NCBI RefSeq assembly: GCF_000763945.1
Contig: NZ_JQFJ01000002.1
Coordinates: 1,364,001 to 1,428,000, forward strand
Reading direction: 5' to 3'
Source: Sphingopyxis sp. MWB1
GTDB taxonomy: Bacteria > Pseudomonadota > Alphaproteobacteria > Sphingomonadales > Sphingomonadaceae
DNA length: 64,000 nt
The notes below the pieces were generated by a model that was given only the letters and a program-made list of their open reading frames with translations, did not search any database and had not been told where the DNA came from. The position numbers were made by a program, and so were the translations under genes. Below are positions 48,004 to 56,222 of the stretch, in pieces (within the stretch, counting starts at the first letter, position 1; each line of letters begins with the position of its first letter).

Positions 48004-48126
48004 TGCGACCGGCCATTTTTTAAGTTAACGCCGAATTTACCAACGGCGCGGCATAGCCGGTCCGCTACGCGGGCGCGCGCCCTTTCCTGCGCCCGGCCTG
48101 TAGCGGAGTGGGGCGAGGGTGATGTG

Positions 48127-49479
48127 ATGGTGAAGGCTAATCCTATCTTGCGGCAACAAATTGATCCGGTGCTGATGGCGGATCGTTTTTCCTTTTACGA
48201 CCTTGACGGTCGGCTGGCCGCCAATGGAGCGGAAATTCACGCGATTATCGCAGGCCGCGAGGAAGTTGTCGGGCGCGCCTATTGGGAGGCGTTCAACGCC
48301 CTGCCCTCGATCGAACGTCCGGTCGAAGGCGATTTGTTCCAATCCTATATCAAGGGCAGCGCGCGCCACGCTTTCGCCAAATATGCCGACGCCAATGGCC
48401 AGGAAGCCGCAACCATCACCTGCCAGAATGCGCATATGGCGCGGCGGGTGAAACTGCCGCTCGCCTCGGTCATGTCGTGCATGGCCGAAAGCCAGCGCAT
48501 CGTGATGGAATATATTATCGAGGCGTGCGGGGATGATGTGCCGCGGCTCGTGCGGCTGGTGGGGGCGCTCAACCGCCTCGCGCTGCTCGAAATGGATATC
48601 ATGCAGCGCTATGCCGAAAAGCTCGACCGCGCGGTGATTTCGGGCGAGCGGCAGGCGCTGGCGCGCGATTTCGACCATTCGATCGCCTCCTTGGTGCAGG
48701 ATTGCGACGGCGTGCGCCAGAAGCTCGCCGAGCAGGCGATTTCCGCCGATCAGGCCGCGAAGGGCATGATCGCCAAGACGAGCGAAGTCGCCGCGGCTTC
48801 CGAGCAGTCGGCGATGGCGATGCGCGAGGCCGCCTCGACCGCCGCCGGGCTGATCCGCGCCATCGAGGATGCACGCACCGAGGTCGAAGCCTCCGCCGGG
48901 GTCGCGACCCGCGCCTCCGAACAGGCGGGCGAAGCGGTCGCCATGTCCGAAACCTTGTCGCATCACGCTGAATCGATCGAGTCGATTTTGGGGCTGATCC
49001 GCGAAATTGCGGGGCAGACCAATCTTCTGGCGCTCAACGCCACCATCGAGGCGGCGCGCGCGGGCGAATCGGGGCGCGGCTTTGCCGTCGTCGCGCAGGA
49101 GGTCAAAAGCCTCGCCAATGAAACCGCGCGGGCGACCGACGATATTGCCGGCAAGATCACCGCAATCCAGCAAGCGACCAAGGGATCGGTCAGCGCCAAC
49201 CAGTCGATCCAGCAGACGATTATCGAGGTGCAGGAATCGGCGCAGCGCATCCGCGACGCGATGGATGCGCAGGCGCAGACGGTGACATCGATCACCGCCG
49301 CGGTCGATGAAACCGCGCTCGCCGCCGATTCCATGTCCTCGACCATCGCCAGCATCCGCAATGATTCGGGTACGGTGGCGGGCGAGATCAGCACGCTGAG
49401 CCAGGAATTTCTGAAAATGGGCGAGCGGCTGCAATCGCTCGAAAAGGCCGCGAGCGAATTCAGCCGCCGCGTCGCCTGA
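48127..49479 (+). CDS. Globin-coupled soluble chemoreceptor (MCP)
   Basis: A 450-residue methyl-accepting chemotaxis-type protein without any transmembrane helix. The first 165 or so residues resemble a protoglobin (globin-coupled sensor) domain; the stretch [17 protein letters not shown] contains a candidate heme-proximal His103 in the usual H...LP setting. The C-terminal half is the helical signalling domain, with the invariant hairpin region [20 protein letters not shown] and [17 protein letters not shown]. It is probably a cytoplasmic gas sensor that binds oxygen. A GTG one codon upstream is an alternative start. No chemotaxis operon is adjacent. Confidence 0.87.
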   Translation: MVKANPILRQQIDPVLMADRFSFYDLDGRLAANGAEIHAIIAGREEVVGRAYWEAFNALPSIERPVEGDLFQSYIKGSARHAFAKYADANGQEAATITCQNAHMARRVKLPLASVMSCMAESQRIVMEYIIEACGDDVPRLVRLVGALNRLALLEMDIMQRYAEKLDRAVISGERQALARDFDHSIASLVQDCDGVRQKLAEQAISADQAAKGMIAKTSEVAAASEQSAMAMREAASTAAGLIRAIEDARTEVEASAGVATRASEQAGEAVAMSETLSHHAESIESILGLIREIAGQTNLLALNATIEAARAGESGRGFAVVAQEVKSLANETARATDDIAGKITAIQQATKGSVSANQSIQQTIIEVQESAQRIRDAMDAQAQTVTSITAAVDETALAADSMSSTIASIRNDSGTVAGEISTLSQEFLKMGERLQSLEKAASEFSRRVA

Positions 49480-49537
49480 ATCGCCTTTCATGAGGCACAG
49501 ACTTTGCGCGGGCCGCATCGTCCGTTAAGGCGGGCGC

Positions 49538-50230
49538 ATGCAACGCAATATCCTCATCACCGGCGCGAGCCGCGGCATTGGCGCGGCCATTGCCGAAGCG
49601 CTCGCGCATCAAAATCACCGCATCATCGCGCTGTCGAGCAGCGACGGCGATCTGGGCGATCCCGATGTTCCGCCGCGGCTGTGGGCGGACAGCCTTGACC
49701 GGCTCGACGGGCGGATCGATGTACTGATCAACAATGCCGGGGTGTTCGAGGCCAATCCCATCGGCAGCGACGGCGCGGAGTGGCTCGCAAGCTGGAACCG
49801 CACGCTGCAGATCAACCTGACCGCCGCCGCCGCGCTCTGCCGCCTCGCCGTGCTGCACTGGCAGGAGACCGGCCTGCCAGGGCGGATCGTCAATATCGCA
49901 AGCCGCGCCGCCTATCGCGGCGACAGCCCCGCGCATTGGCATTATGCGGCGTCCAAGGCCGGAATGGTCGCGATGACCAAGACCATCGCCCGCGCCCATG
50001 CCAAGGAGGATATCCTCGCCTTTGCCATCTGCCCCGGCTTTACCATGACCGGCATGGCCGATGAATATATGGCGAGCCGGGGCGGCGACAAGTTGCTCGC
50101 CGACATTCCGCTGGGCCGCGTCGCCATGCCGGGCGAGGTTGCCGAAATGGCGCGCTGGTGCGCGACCGACGCGCCGCCGTCGATGACCGGCACCGTGCTC
50201 GACATCAATGGCGCCAGCTATGTGCGCTGA
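49538..50230 (+). CDS. SDR-family oxidoreductase
   Basis: A 230-residue short-chain dehydrogenase/reductase. NAD(P) binding is by LITGASRGIGAAIAEAL and INNAGVFEANP; the catalytic Ser and Tyr-x3-Lys are in IVNIASRAAYRGDSPAHW and HYAASKAGMVAMTK. The C-terminal TMTGMADEYMAS region is typical. The coenzyme-discriminating loop ends in SSSDG, without a clear preference visible. Substrate unknown. Confidence 0.9.
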   Translation: MQRNILITGASRGIGAAIAEALAHQNHRIIALSSSDGDLGDPDVPPRLWADSLDRLDGRIDVLINNAGVFEANPIGSDGAEWLASWNRTLQINLTAAAALCRLAVLHWQETGLPGRIVNIASRAAYRGDSPAHWHYAASKAGMVAMTKTIARAHAKEDILAFAICPGFTMTGMADEYMASRGGDKLLADIPLGRVAMPGEVAEMARWCATDAPPSMTGTVLDINGASYVR

Positions 50231-50245
50231 GCGGCGCTTGCCTTA

Positions 50246-50327
50246 TGCCCCCGCAAAGGCGGGGACCCATGATGCGGCGTCGCCGATTTCCACGGCAGAA
50301 GACGGGCCCCCGCCTTCGCGGGGGCAC
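50246..50327. repeat. Second inverted pair of REP-like palindromes
   Basis: Palindromic units with the core CCCCCGCAAAGGCGGGG (50246-50269) and, inverted, CCCCCGCCTTCGCGGGGG (50304-50327) flank 34 bases. The units match the pair at 10036-10124. They sit between two co-directional genes and may shape a REPIN-like hairpin. Confidence 0.75.
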
Positions 50328-50359
50328 AGCGCCTATCCTGCCCTTTTGGTGGCTCGTCC

Positions 50360-51331
50360 ATGAGCTGGATCGCCTCCCTCCCCTGCACGCGCGATGAGGC
50401 CGAGGCGCTGTCGGGCGAAATCCCCGAACTCGACGCGCGGCCCGATGCGCCGGTGGTCGTCACGCGCGAAATCAACGAAGGGAAGGGCTTGTGGCAGCTC
50501 GATGCCTATATGGACGACAAACCAGACGCGGCGCTGCTCGCGCTGATCCAAAGCCTCGTGCCGAGCGCCAAGGGCCGCAAGCCCATTGTCGAACTATTGC
50601 CCGAGGAAGATTGGGTCACCCTGTCGCAGCAGGGACTGGAGCCAGTCGAGGCTGGACGTTTTTTCGTCCATACCAGCAGCTATGCCGGTGCGGTTCCAGA
50701 GGGGAGCACATCCTTTCTGATCGACGCCAGCCAGGCATTCGGCACCGGGGGGCATGATACGACGGCGGGATGTCTTGCGATGCTCGACCGGCTTGCCCGG
50801 CGGGGCGGTGCGCCGCGCAATATCGCCGATATCGGCACCGGCACCGGGCTGCTCGCCTTCGCAGCCTTGGCCTTATGGCCGCGTGCGCGCGCCATCGCGT
50901 CGGATATCGACCCGGCGAGCATCGCGGTGACGCGCGGCAATGCGGCGGTGAACCATGTGCCGCTGGGACGCTGCGGCGGCAAATTGGCGCTCGCTGTGGC
51001 GCCGGGCACCGACCATCCGGCGATCCGCCACCGCGCGCCCTATGATCTGGTCATCGCCAATATATTGGCCGGGCCGCTTATCACGCTCGCCCCCGATATT
51101 GCGGCGGCGACCGCGCCGGGCGGCCATTTGATCCTGGCCGGGCTGATCACGCGGCAGATGGACGATGTGCTCGCCGCCTATCGCGCCCATGGCTTTCGGC
51201 CTCTTGCACGCGGGGGAACGGACGACTGGCCTTGCCTGATGCTCGTCAAGCGGCGGCGCCATGGTTATCGGCGCAAGGAACGCGCGCTCCACCGCGCCAA
51301 TCCGGCGGACGCCAGCTTCGGGAGCTGGTGA
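50360..51331 (+). CDS. prmA: Ribosomal protein L11 methyltransferase
   Basis: A 323-residue PrmA, which trimethylates ribosomal protein L11. An N-terminal substrate-binding domain is followed by the Rossmann methyltransferase, with SQAFGTGGHDTTAGCL, NIADIGTGTGLLAFAAL and DLVIANILAGPLITLAP as AdoMet-binding and catalytic motifs. The C-terminal extension after about residue 292 is basic (KRRRHGYRRKERALHRA), beyond the usual family end, which may aid RNA or ribosome contact. The gene ends three bases before a 12-bp stem-loop. Confidence 0.93.
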   Translation: MSWIASLPCTRDEAEALSGEIPELDARPDAPVVVTREINEGKGLWQLDAYMDDKPDAALLALIQSLVPSAKGRKPIVELLPEEDWVTLSQQGLEPVEAGRFFVHTSSYAGAVPEGSTSFLIDASQAFGTGGHDTTAGCLAMLDRLARRGGAPRNIADIGTGTGLLAFAALALWPRARAIASDIDPASIAVTRGNAAVNHVPLGRCGGKLALAVAPGTDHPAIRHRAPYDLVIANILAGPLITLAPDIAAATAPGGHLILAGLITRQMDDVLAAYRAHGFRPLARGGTDDWPCLMLVKRRRHGYRRKERALHRANPADASFGSW

Positions 51332-51333
51332 GC

Positions 51334-51369
51334 AAGCGTCATTGCGAGTGAAGCGAAGCAATGACGCTT
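51334..51369. repeat. Stem-loop of a dispersed repeat, terminator-like
   Basis: AAGCGTCATTGC (51334-51345) and GCAATGACGCTT (51358-51369) form a perfect 12-bp stem with a 12-base loop containing GAAGCGAA. The sequence resembles the GTCATTGCGAG-type intergenic repeat seen in several bacteria. It lies between the convergent prmA and phhA stops and would suit a bidirectional terminator. A decayed copy lies near 23251-23307. Confidence 0.65.
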
Positions 51370-51372
51370 CGT

Positions 51373-52242
51373 TTACGCCTTCGCCGTCGCATAATCCTGT
51401 GTGCCGCGTGTGATCACTTCATCCTCGGGCAGAATGTCCGCGATGGAGATGGGCGGCAGCATCGCATTGGCGGCGTAAATGGGCGCAAAATCGGTTTCGA
51501 CCGTCAGCTTCAGCAATTGGTCGAGGCTGTCGATCACGAAATAATTCTGCTGGAAATCGTCGATCCGGTAATCGGTCCGCATCACCCGCGCGAGGTCGAA
51601 ACCGATGCGGTTCGGGCTGTCGCTTTCCAGCGCAAAGACGCTTTCGGCATAGGAGGACACAATCCCCGCGCCATAGATACGCAGCGCACCATGTTCGCGG
51701 ATCAGGCCAAATTCGACCGTATACCAGTAAAGCCGCGCAAGCTGTTTCAGCGCATCGAACTTGAGCGCGCGCAGCCCGCCCTTGCCATAGGCGACCATAT
51801 AATCGGCGAACACCGGATCGGCGAGCATCGGCACATGGCCGAAGACATCGTGGAAAACATCGGGTTCCTGCAGATAATCAAGCTGTTCGGGCGTACGGAT
51901 GAAATTGCCCGCGGGAAAGCGGCGGTTGGCGAGATGGTCGAAAAACACATCGTCAGGAACCAGCCCGGGCACCGCCACCACTTCCCATCCGCTCGCTTCC
52001 TTCAGCCGCGCGTTGAGGTCGCGATAATCGGGGATCCCCGGCTTTTCGAGGCGCAGCACGTCGATGCCGCGCAAAAAGGCTTCGGACGCACGGCCCGGCA
52101 GCATTTCGGCCTGACGCGCGAAAAGCCGGTCCCACATCGCATGTTCGTCGGCGGTGAACGCCTCCCAATTTTGCGGGATCGTCCAATCGGGCGCGGCGCC
52201 CGGCGGCGGAGTGTCGTGAACATGGGTCAATTGTTTATCCAT
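51373..52242 (-). CDS. phhA: Phenylalanine 4-monooxygenase
   Basis: A 289-residue bacterial phenylalanine hydroxylase, converting phenylalanine to tyrosine with tetrahydropterin and iron. The iron ligands are His131 and His136 in PDVFHDVFGHVPM and Glu177 in YWYTVEFGLI. The N-terminal regulatory ACT domain of animal enzymes is absent, as normal for bacteria. The usual accessory gene phhB is not adjacent. Convergent with prmA. Confidence 0.95.
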   Translation of the reverse strand: MDKQLTHVHDTPPPGAAPDWTIPQNWEAFTADEHAMWDRLFARQAEMLPGRASEAFLRGIDVLRLEKPGIPDYRDLNARLKEASGWEVVAVPGLVPDDVFFDHLANRRFPAGNFIRTPEQLDYLQEPDVFHDVFGHVPMLADPVFADYMVAYGKGGLRALKFDALKQLARLYWYTVEFGLIREHGALRIYGAGIVSSYAESVFALESDSPNRIGFDLARVMRTDYRIDDFQQNYFVIDSLDQLLKLTVETDFAPIYAANAMLPPISIADILPEDEVITRGTQDYATAKA

Positions 52243-52305
52243 CGCCTCACGCTAGCATAATATGGTTTCAAATGAAACTTGATCTGACAGGCGCGAGTCG
52301 ATTTT

Positions 52306-52923
52306 TCACGCCATCGGCACGATCTGCGTCGCCAGCCGCTCGACCTCCGCCCGGTCGTGGCTGACATAAAGGATCGGCAGCTTTAACCGGTCGCGCACTC
52401 GCTCGATCACCCGCATCACTTCCTCGCGGCGCGGGGCGTCGAGCGCCGACAAAGGCTCGTCCATCAGCAGACAGGACGGAGCGCAAAGCAGCGCGCGGCC
52501 AATGGCGACCCGCCGCGCCTCGCCTCCCGACAGGCTGGCGGGCGCGCGATCCAGCAAGTGGCCAATGCCCAGAAAATCGCTCGCTTCGTCCAAGCTCATC
52601 CAGCGCGCCTCGGCGCGCGCAAGCCGCTGGCCGTAGAGAAGATTGTCGCGCACCTTCAGATGCGGGAACAGGCGCCCTTCCTGAAACACATAGCCGATGC
52701 GCCGCGCTTCGGGGGGAAGATTGACGCTGGCATCGAACAGGGTTCGGTCGCCGACCCGGATATAGCCTTCGTCTGGGGTCAGCAGCCCGGCGATCATGTT
52801 GAGCACGCTTGTCTTGCCCGCACCCGAACGACCGAAGAGCGCGGTCAGCCCCGATGCGGCGCGAAACTGCACCGCGATGCGGGTTTCGCCCAGCCGGCGC
52901 GCAATTTCGACGTCAAAGGACAT
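52306..52923 (-). CDS. modC: Molybdate ABC transporter ATP-binding protein, short form
   Basis: A 205-residue ABC ATPase. The ATG at 52923 is chosen because it gives a proper N-terminus and overlaps the modB stop by eleven bases. Walker A is FGRSGAGKTSVLNMIAGLL, the ABC signature is ASLSGGEARRVAIGRAL, Walker B is CLLMDEPLSALD, and the switch histidine lies in VSHDRAEV. The protein ends just after the ATPase domain; the C-terminal MOP/TOBE domain of E. coli ModC (about 350 residues) is missing. It energises molybdate uptake with ModB and ModA. Confidence 0.9.
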   Translation of the reverse strand: MSFDVEIARRLGETRIAVQFRAASGLTALFGRSGAGKTSVLNMIAGLLTPDEGYIRVGDRTLFDASVNLPPEARRIGYVFQEGRLFPHLKVRDNLLYGQRLARAEARWMSLDEASDFLGIGHLLDRAPASLSGGEARRVAIGRALLCAPSCLLMDEPLSALDAPRREEVMRVIERVRDRLKLPILYVSHDRAEVERLATQIVPMA

Positions 52924-53608
52924 GGCCGCTCCGCCCCCGCTGTCCACGCCGGACGAGCATTTCGGACACAAGCAATGCGCCGAGCGACAGCGCCACCGAC
53001 AAAAGCGCCAGCCGCGTCGCCGCCCCCTCGCCCCCCGGCATTTGCAACGCCGCATAAATGGCGAGCGGCAAGGTGCGGGTTTCGCCGGGGATGTTCGACA
53101 CAAAGCTGATCGTTGCGCCAAATTCGCCGATCGAGCGGGCAAAGCCCAAGATCAGCGCGGCGCCAACGCCGGGAAGCGCCAGCGGCAGGCTGATCGTGCG
53201 AAACATATGCCAGCGCCCCGCGCCCAATGTGCGCGCCGCCCCCTCCAGCCGGAGGTCGATCGCCTCGATCGACAGCCGCATCGCGCGCACCATCAGCGGG
53301 AGCGCCATAATCGCGGCGGCGAGCGCCGCGCCCGTCCAGCGGAACATCAGGCTGACCCCGAACCAGCTTTCCAGCCAGCGCCCCATCGGCCCCATCGGCC
53401 CGAAGGCGATGAGCAGCAGCCAGCCCGTCACAACCGGCGGCAAAACCAGCGGCAGATGCACCAGCGCATCGAGGAGGAAGCGCCCCGGAAAGCGCCGCCG
53501 GGCCAGCAGCCAGGCGAGCGCGAAGGCGAGCGGCAGCGCCGCCAGCACCGCGGCGGTGCCGACCTTCAGCGACAGGGCGACAATCTGCCATTCCTCCGCG
53601 CTCAGCAT
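52913..53608 (-). CDS. modB: Molybdate ABC transporter permease
   Basis: A 231-residue inner-membrane permease with about five helices. The cytoplasmic EAA loop is seen as EGAARTLGAGRWHMFRTISLPLALPGV, and the later GFARSIGEFGATISFVSNIPG is the strongly conserved ModB signature. It starts directly after the modA stop with no gap and overlaps modC by eleven bases, so modABC is one operon. Confidence 0.93.
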   Translation of the reverse strand: MLSAEEWQIVALSLKVGTAAVLAALPLAFALAWLLARRRFPGRFLLDALVHLPLVLPPVVTGWLLLIAFGPMGPMGRWLESWFGVSLMFRWTGAALAAAIMALPLMVRAMRLSIEAIDLRLEGAARTLGAGRWHMFRTISLPLALPGVGAALILGFARSIGEFGATISFVSNIPGETRTLPLAIYAALQMPGGEGAATRLALLSVALSLGALLVSEMLVRRGQRGRSGHVL

Positions 53609-54379
53609 TCAGGACGTCCGAAAGCCGTGCCGCCGGAAAATGGCGCGCGCGGGGGAGGAGCGGAGAAAGGCGCGGAAAGCCGCCGCATCGCGGTGCCGCG
53701 ACGTCTTGAGCAGCGCCGCCGGATAGCGGATCGGCGGATGGCTCGACAGCGGAAAGCGCCCCGCCACGCGCACCCGGCGCGAGGCATAGGCATCGCTGGC
53801 ATAGACGATCCCGGCGGGCGCCGCCCCGCGCTCGACCAGCGCCAGCGCGGCGCGGACATTTTCAGCGGGCGCCAGATGTTTCTCCACGCTGCGCCAGACC
53901 CCCAGCCGGTGCAGCGCAACCCTGGCATAGCGCCCGGCGGGGACGCTGCCCGGATCGGCAAGGGCGAGGCGTCCGCCCCCCAGCATTGGCGCCAGCGCAA
54001 AGCCGGGCGCGGGATCGAGCCGCACCGCCCTGCGCCGCGGCACGATCAGCACCAGTTGATTGCCCAGCAGCACGGTGCGCGTGCCCGAACGCAGCCGTCC
54101 CGCCCGCGCCGCCGCATCCATCCAGCCCTCATCGGCGGAAATAAACAGATCGGCGGGCGCGCCTGCGATAATCTGCCGCGCCAGCGCCGAGGATGCCGCA
54201 TAGGAAAGGCGCGGCCGCGCATGGCCCTTGGCCGCCCAGGCATCAGCCACCTCGTCGAGCGCGCCTTGCAGGCTCGATGCCGCCAGCACCAGTGGCCCGC
54301 GCTCCGCAGCGCTCGCCCCCGGCAGCATGGTCAGCGCCGCCACCCAATATCCGAAAAGAAGAAGCAGCGCGCGCATCAT
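53609..54379 (-). CDS. modA: Molybdate-binding periplasmic protein
   Basis: A 256-residue solute-binding protein with a signal peptide (MMRALLLLFGYWVAALTMLP, cleavage after ASA near residue 25). The mature part shows LVLAASSLQGALDEVADAW and YAASSALARQIIAGAPADLF, typical of the molybdate-binding ModA fold, and late GIVYASDAYASRRV. It captures molybdate in the periplasm for ModBC. Alternative ATG one codon later. First gene of the modABC operon. Confidence 0.92.
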   Translation of the reverse strand: MMRALLLLFGYWVAALTMLPGASAAERGPLVLAASSLQGALDEVADAWAAKGHARPRLSYAASSALARQIIAGAPADLFISADEGWMDAAARAGRLRSGTRTVLLGNQLVLIVPRRRAVRLDPAPGFALAPMLGGGRLALADPGSVPAGRYARVALHRLGVWRSVEKHLAPAENVRAALALVERGAAPAGIVYASDAYASRRVRVAGRFPLSSHPPIRYPAALLKTSRHRDAAAFRAFLRSSPARAIFRRHGFRTS

Positions 54380-54431
54380 GCGCGGCTATAACGCGCGTTG
54401 CGACGCGGTGAAAGCGATTGGCACCGCCCGT

Positions 54432-55076
54432 TCACCCGGCGCCCTTGTTCAGTAGCCGGATACGCCCATAGCCTTGCTCGACCCGCCCCTGCGCCACCAG
54501 TTCGCGCAGCGCCGTACCCAGCGTCACCCGCGACAGGCCAAGCAGGTCGGCAAGCTGTTGCTGCGTCGCCTGCACCATGTCGCCGCTGTCGCTGTCGCGC
54601 GCCATGATCGCCAGAAGCTGGGCGAGCCGGTCGACGCTGCTCAGCCGTCGCTCAGCGTCGATAATATCGAGCGCGCCCGCCAATTGCCGCGACAGGCTGC
54701 GCAGCAATAATTCAGCCCAGCCGAGATCGGCGCTCATCAGGCGGCGCAGCAAGGGGCGGTCGATCGCAATCAGTCGTGCGGGACCGCTCGCCAGCGCATC
54801 GACCTGACGCGGGACCCCAGTGAAAAAGGCAAGCTCGCCGAACAAATCCCCCGCGCCCAGCACGGCAAAGGCGGTGAAGGCGCCATCCTCGGCAAAGCGG
54901 CCGATGCTGACATGGCCTTCGACCACCGCCCAAAAGGCATCGCCTGCATCGCCCTGATGCTGGATGAACTGCCCGTCGGCAAAGCGCCGCTCATGCCCCC
55001 AACGCGCGAGCTGCTCCAGCTCGCGGGGGGAGAGGCGCGATCTTTCGGCCATGGAAAAATGATAACTTCTTTGCAT
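54432..55076 (-). CDS. Crp/FNR-family transcriptional regulator
   Basis: A 214-residue regulator with a cyclic-nucleotide-like sensor domain (FADGQFIQHQGDAGDAFWAVVEGHV, then GAGDLFGELAFFTG) and a C-terminal helix-turn-helix (TQQQLADLLGLSRVTLGTALREL). No cysteine cluster for an FeS centre is visible, so a cAMP-type or unknown effector is likely. The start is taken at ATG 55076; a longer version (55127) and a shorter one (55052) are possible. Divergent from a sterol desaturase-like gene, with modABC downstream on the same strand, so control of either is plausible. Confidence 0.87.
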   Translation of the reverse strand: MQRSYHFSMAERSRLSPRELEQLARWGHERRFADGQFIQHQGDAGDAFWAVVEGHVSIGRFAEDGAFTAFAVLGAGDLFGELAFFTGVPRQVDALASGPARLIAIDRPLLRRLMSADLGWAELLLRSLSRQLAGALDIIDAERRLSSVDRLAQLLAIMARDSDSGDMVQATQQQLADLLGLSRVTLGTALRELVAQGRVEQGYGRIRLLNKGAG

Positions 55077-55153
55077 TTCAGCGCCGCACGCTGTGCGATG
55101 AACGGCGCAAAGGCAAGCGGCAATCACCCGCGCCCTGACGGAGGAGAGAGAGG

Positions 55154-56017
55154 ATGGCGCTGACCACGGGACAAGCGAGCCTGATTGTGCTCGGCATTTA
55201 TCTGGGCTTCGGCTTGCTCGAACTCGTCTGGACCCGGCTGTTCCGCAAGGATGAGCAGACGCGCAACGACGGCATTTTGGAAGCGGTGAGCACGCTCATG
55301 CTGCTTGCGGTGACACAGCCGACCATATTGCTGGTCGTCGGCGGCATCGGCCACCGCTTCTTTCCCGAATATCAGGGCGCGCTTGCGGGCATTTCCCTTT
55401 TTGCTGCCATCGCGCTGTTCCTGATTTTCGAAGATATGATGCAATATTGGTGGCACCAGGCGAGCCACAGCTTCGCCTGGCTCTACAACCTTCACCGCGC
55501 CCATCATAACGCCCGCTATATGAGCGTGCGGCTCGTCTATCGGAACAACATCATCTATTATGCGCTGATGCCCAGCATCTGGTTTGCGGGGGTCCTCGTC
55601 TATCTGGGGCTGGGCTGGTTCTATGCGGGCTATATCATCGTCAAAATGGCGGTGATCATCGGTGCGCACAGCGATGTCGCCTGGGATGCGCCGCTTTACC
55701 GGATCAAGGCTCTGTCGCCGCTGATGTGGATCGTCGAACGTACCATCAGCACGCCTGCGACCCATCACGCGCACCATGGCCGCCATGCAAGCGACCCTGC
55801 CGTCCATTACAAGGGCAATTACGGCAATCTTCTCTTCTTCTGGGATGTGCTGTTCGGCACCGCGAAGATCACGCGGCAATATCCAGTGAGCTATGGCGTC
55901 GAAAATCTGCCGCCCGCGACGCTCGGCCAACAGCTTCTCTGGCCGATTTTCCCGGAAAACAAGGATATGGAGGCGCGCATCCCTGGCGCCGCCCCGGCCA
56001 GGCCCGCCAACCGATAA
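55154..56017 (+). CDS. Sterol desaturase / fatty acid hydroxylase-family protein
   Basis: A 287-residue membrane di-iron enzyme. Hydrophobic helices flank the histidine motifs HQASH, HRAHH and ATHHAHHGRH, in the order expected for the fatty acid hydroxylase superfamily (LNLHRAHHNA and PATHHAHHG). Family members hydroxylate or desaturate sterols, carotenoids or fatty acids; the substrate cannot be told. A strong GGAGGAGAGAGAGG site precedes the ATG. It is the last high-GC housekeeping gene before the composition change. Confidence 0.9.
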   Translation: MALTTGQASLIVLGIYLGFGLLELVWTRLFRKDEQTRNDGILEAVSTLMLLAVTQPTILLVVGGIGHRFFPEYQGALAGISLFAAIALFLIFEDMMQYWWHQASHSFAWLYNLHRAHHNARYMSVRLVYRNNIIYYALMPSIWFAGVLVYLGLGWFYAGYIIVKMAVIIGAHSDVAWDAPLYRIKALSPLMWIVERTISTPATHHAHHGRHASDPAVHYKGNYGNLLFFWDVLFGTAKITRQYPVSYGVENLPPATLGQQLLWPIFPENKDMEARIPGAAPARPANR

Positions 56018-56222
56018 TCTATGGAGAAAACTCTAACAAAATCGAGGTCGCTGTTTCTGGAAGAGGCAGGGCGTTGGCGGCTCCAAAGCCGTGGCAAGAA
56101 ATGCAGCCAAAACCACGCCCGCACTTCTCTCTTTTGTTCGGCTATGGTGCACCGCGACCGCTGAAGATGAGCACTACCGCTTGGCTATAGCGCTCTAGGA
56201 TAGCGAGCCGATTTGCCCCAGA

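Noticed and set aside
48037..49518. Minus-strand frame opposite the chemoreceptor
   Set aside because: It is antisense to a well-supported chemotaxis protein and low in complexity.
52796..54391. Plus-strand frame opposite modABC
   Set aside because: It is rich in Arg, Gln and Pro, as typical of antisense to high-GC genes; no motif.
56018..56222. Possible tRNA attachment site at the left edge of the island
   Set aside because: No cloverleaf-like set of stems or T-loop sequence GTTCRANNC could be assembled.
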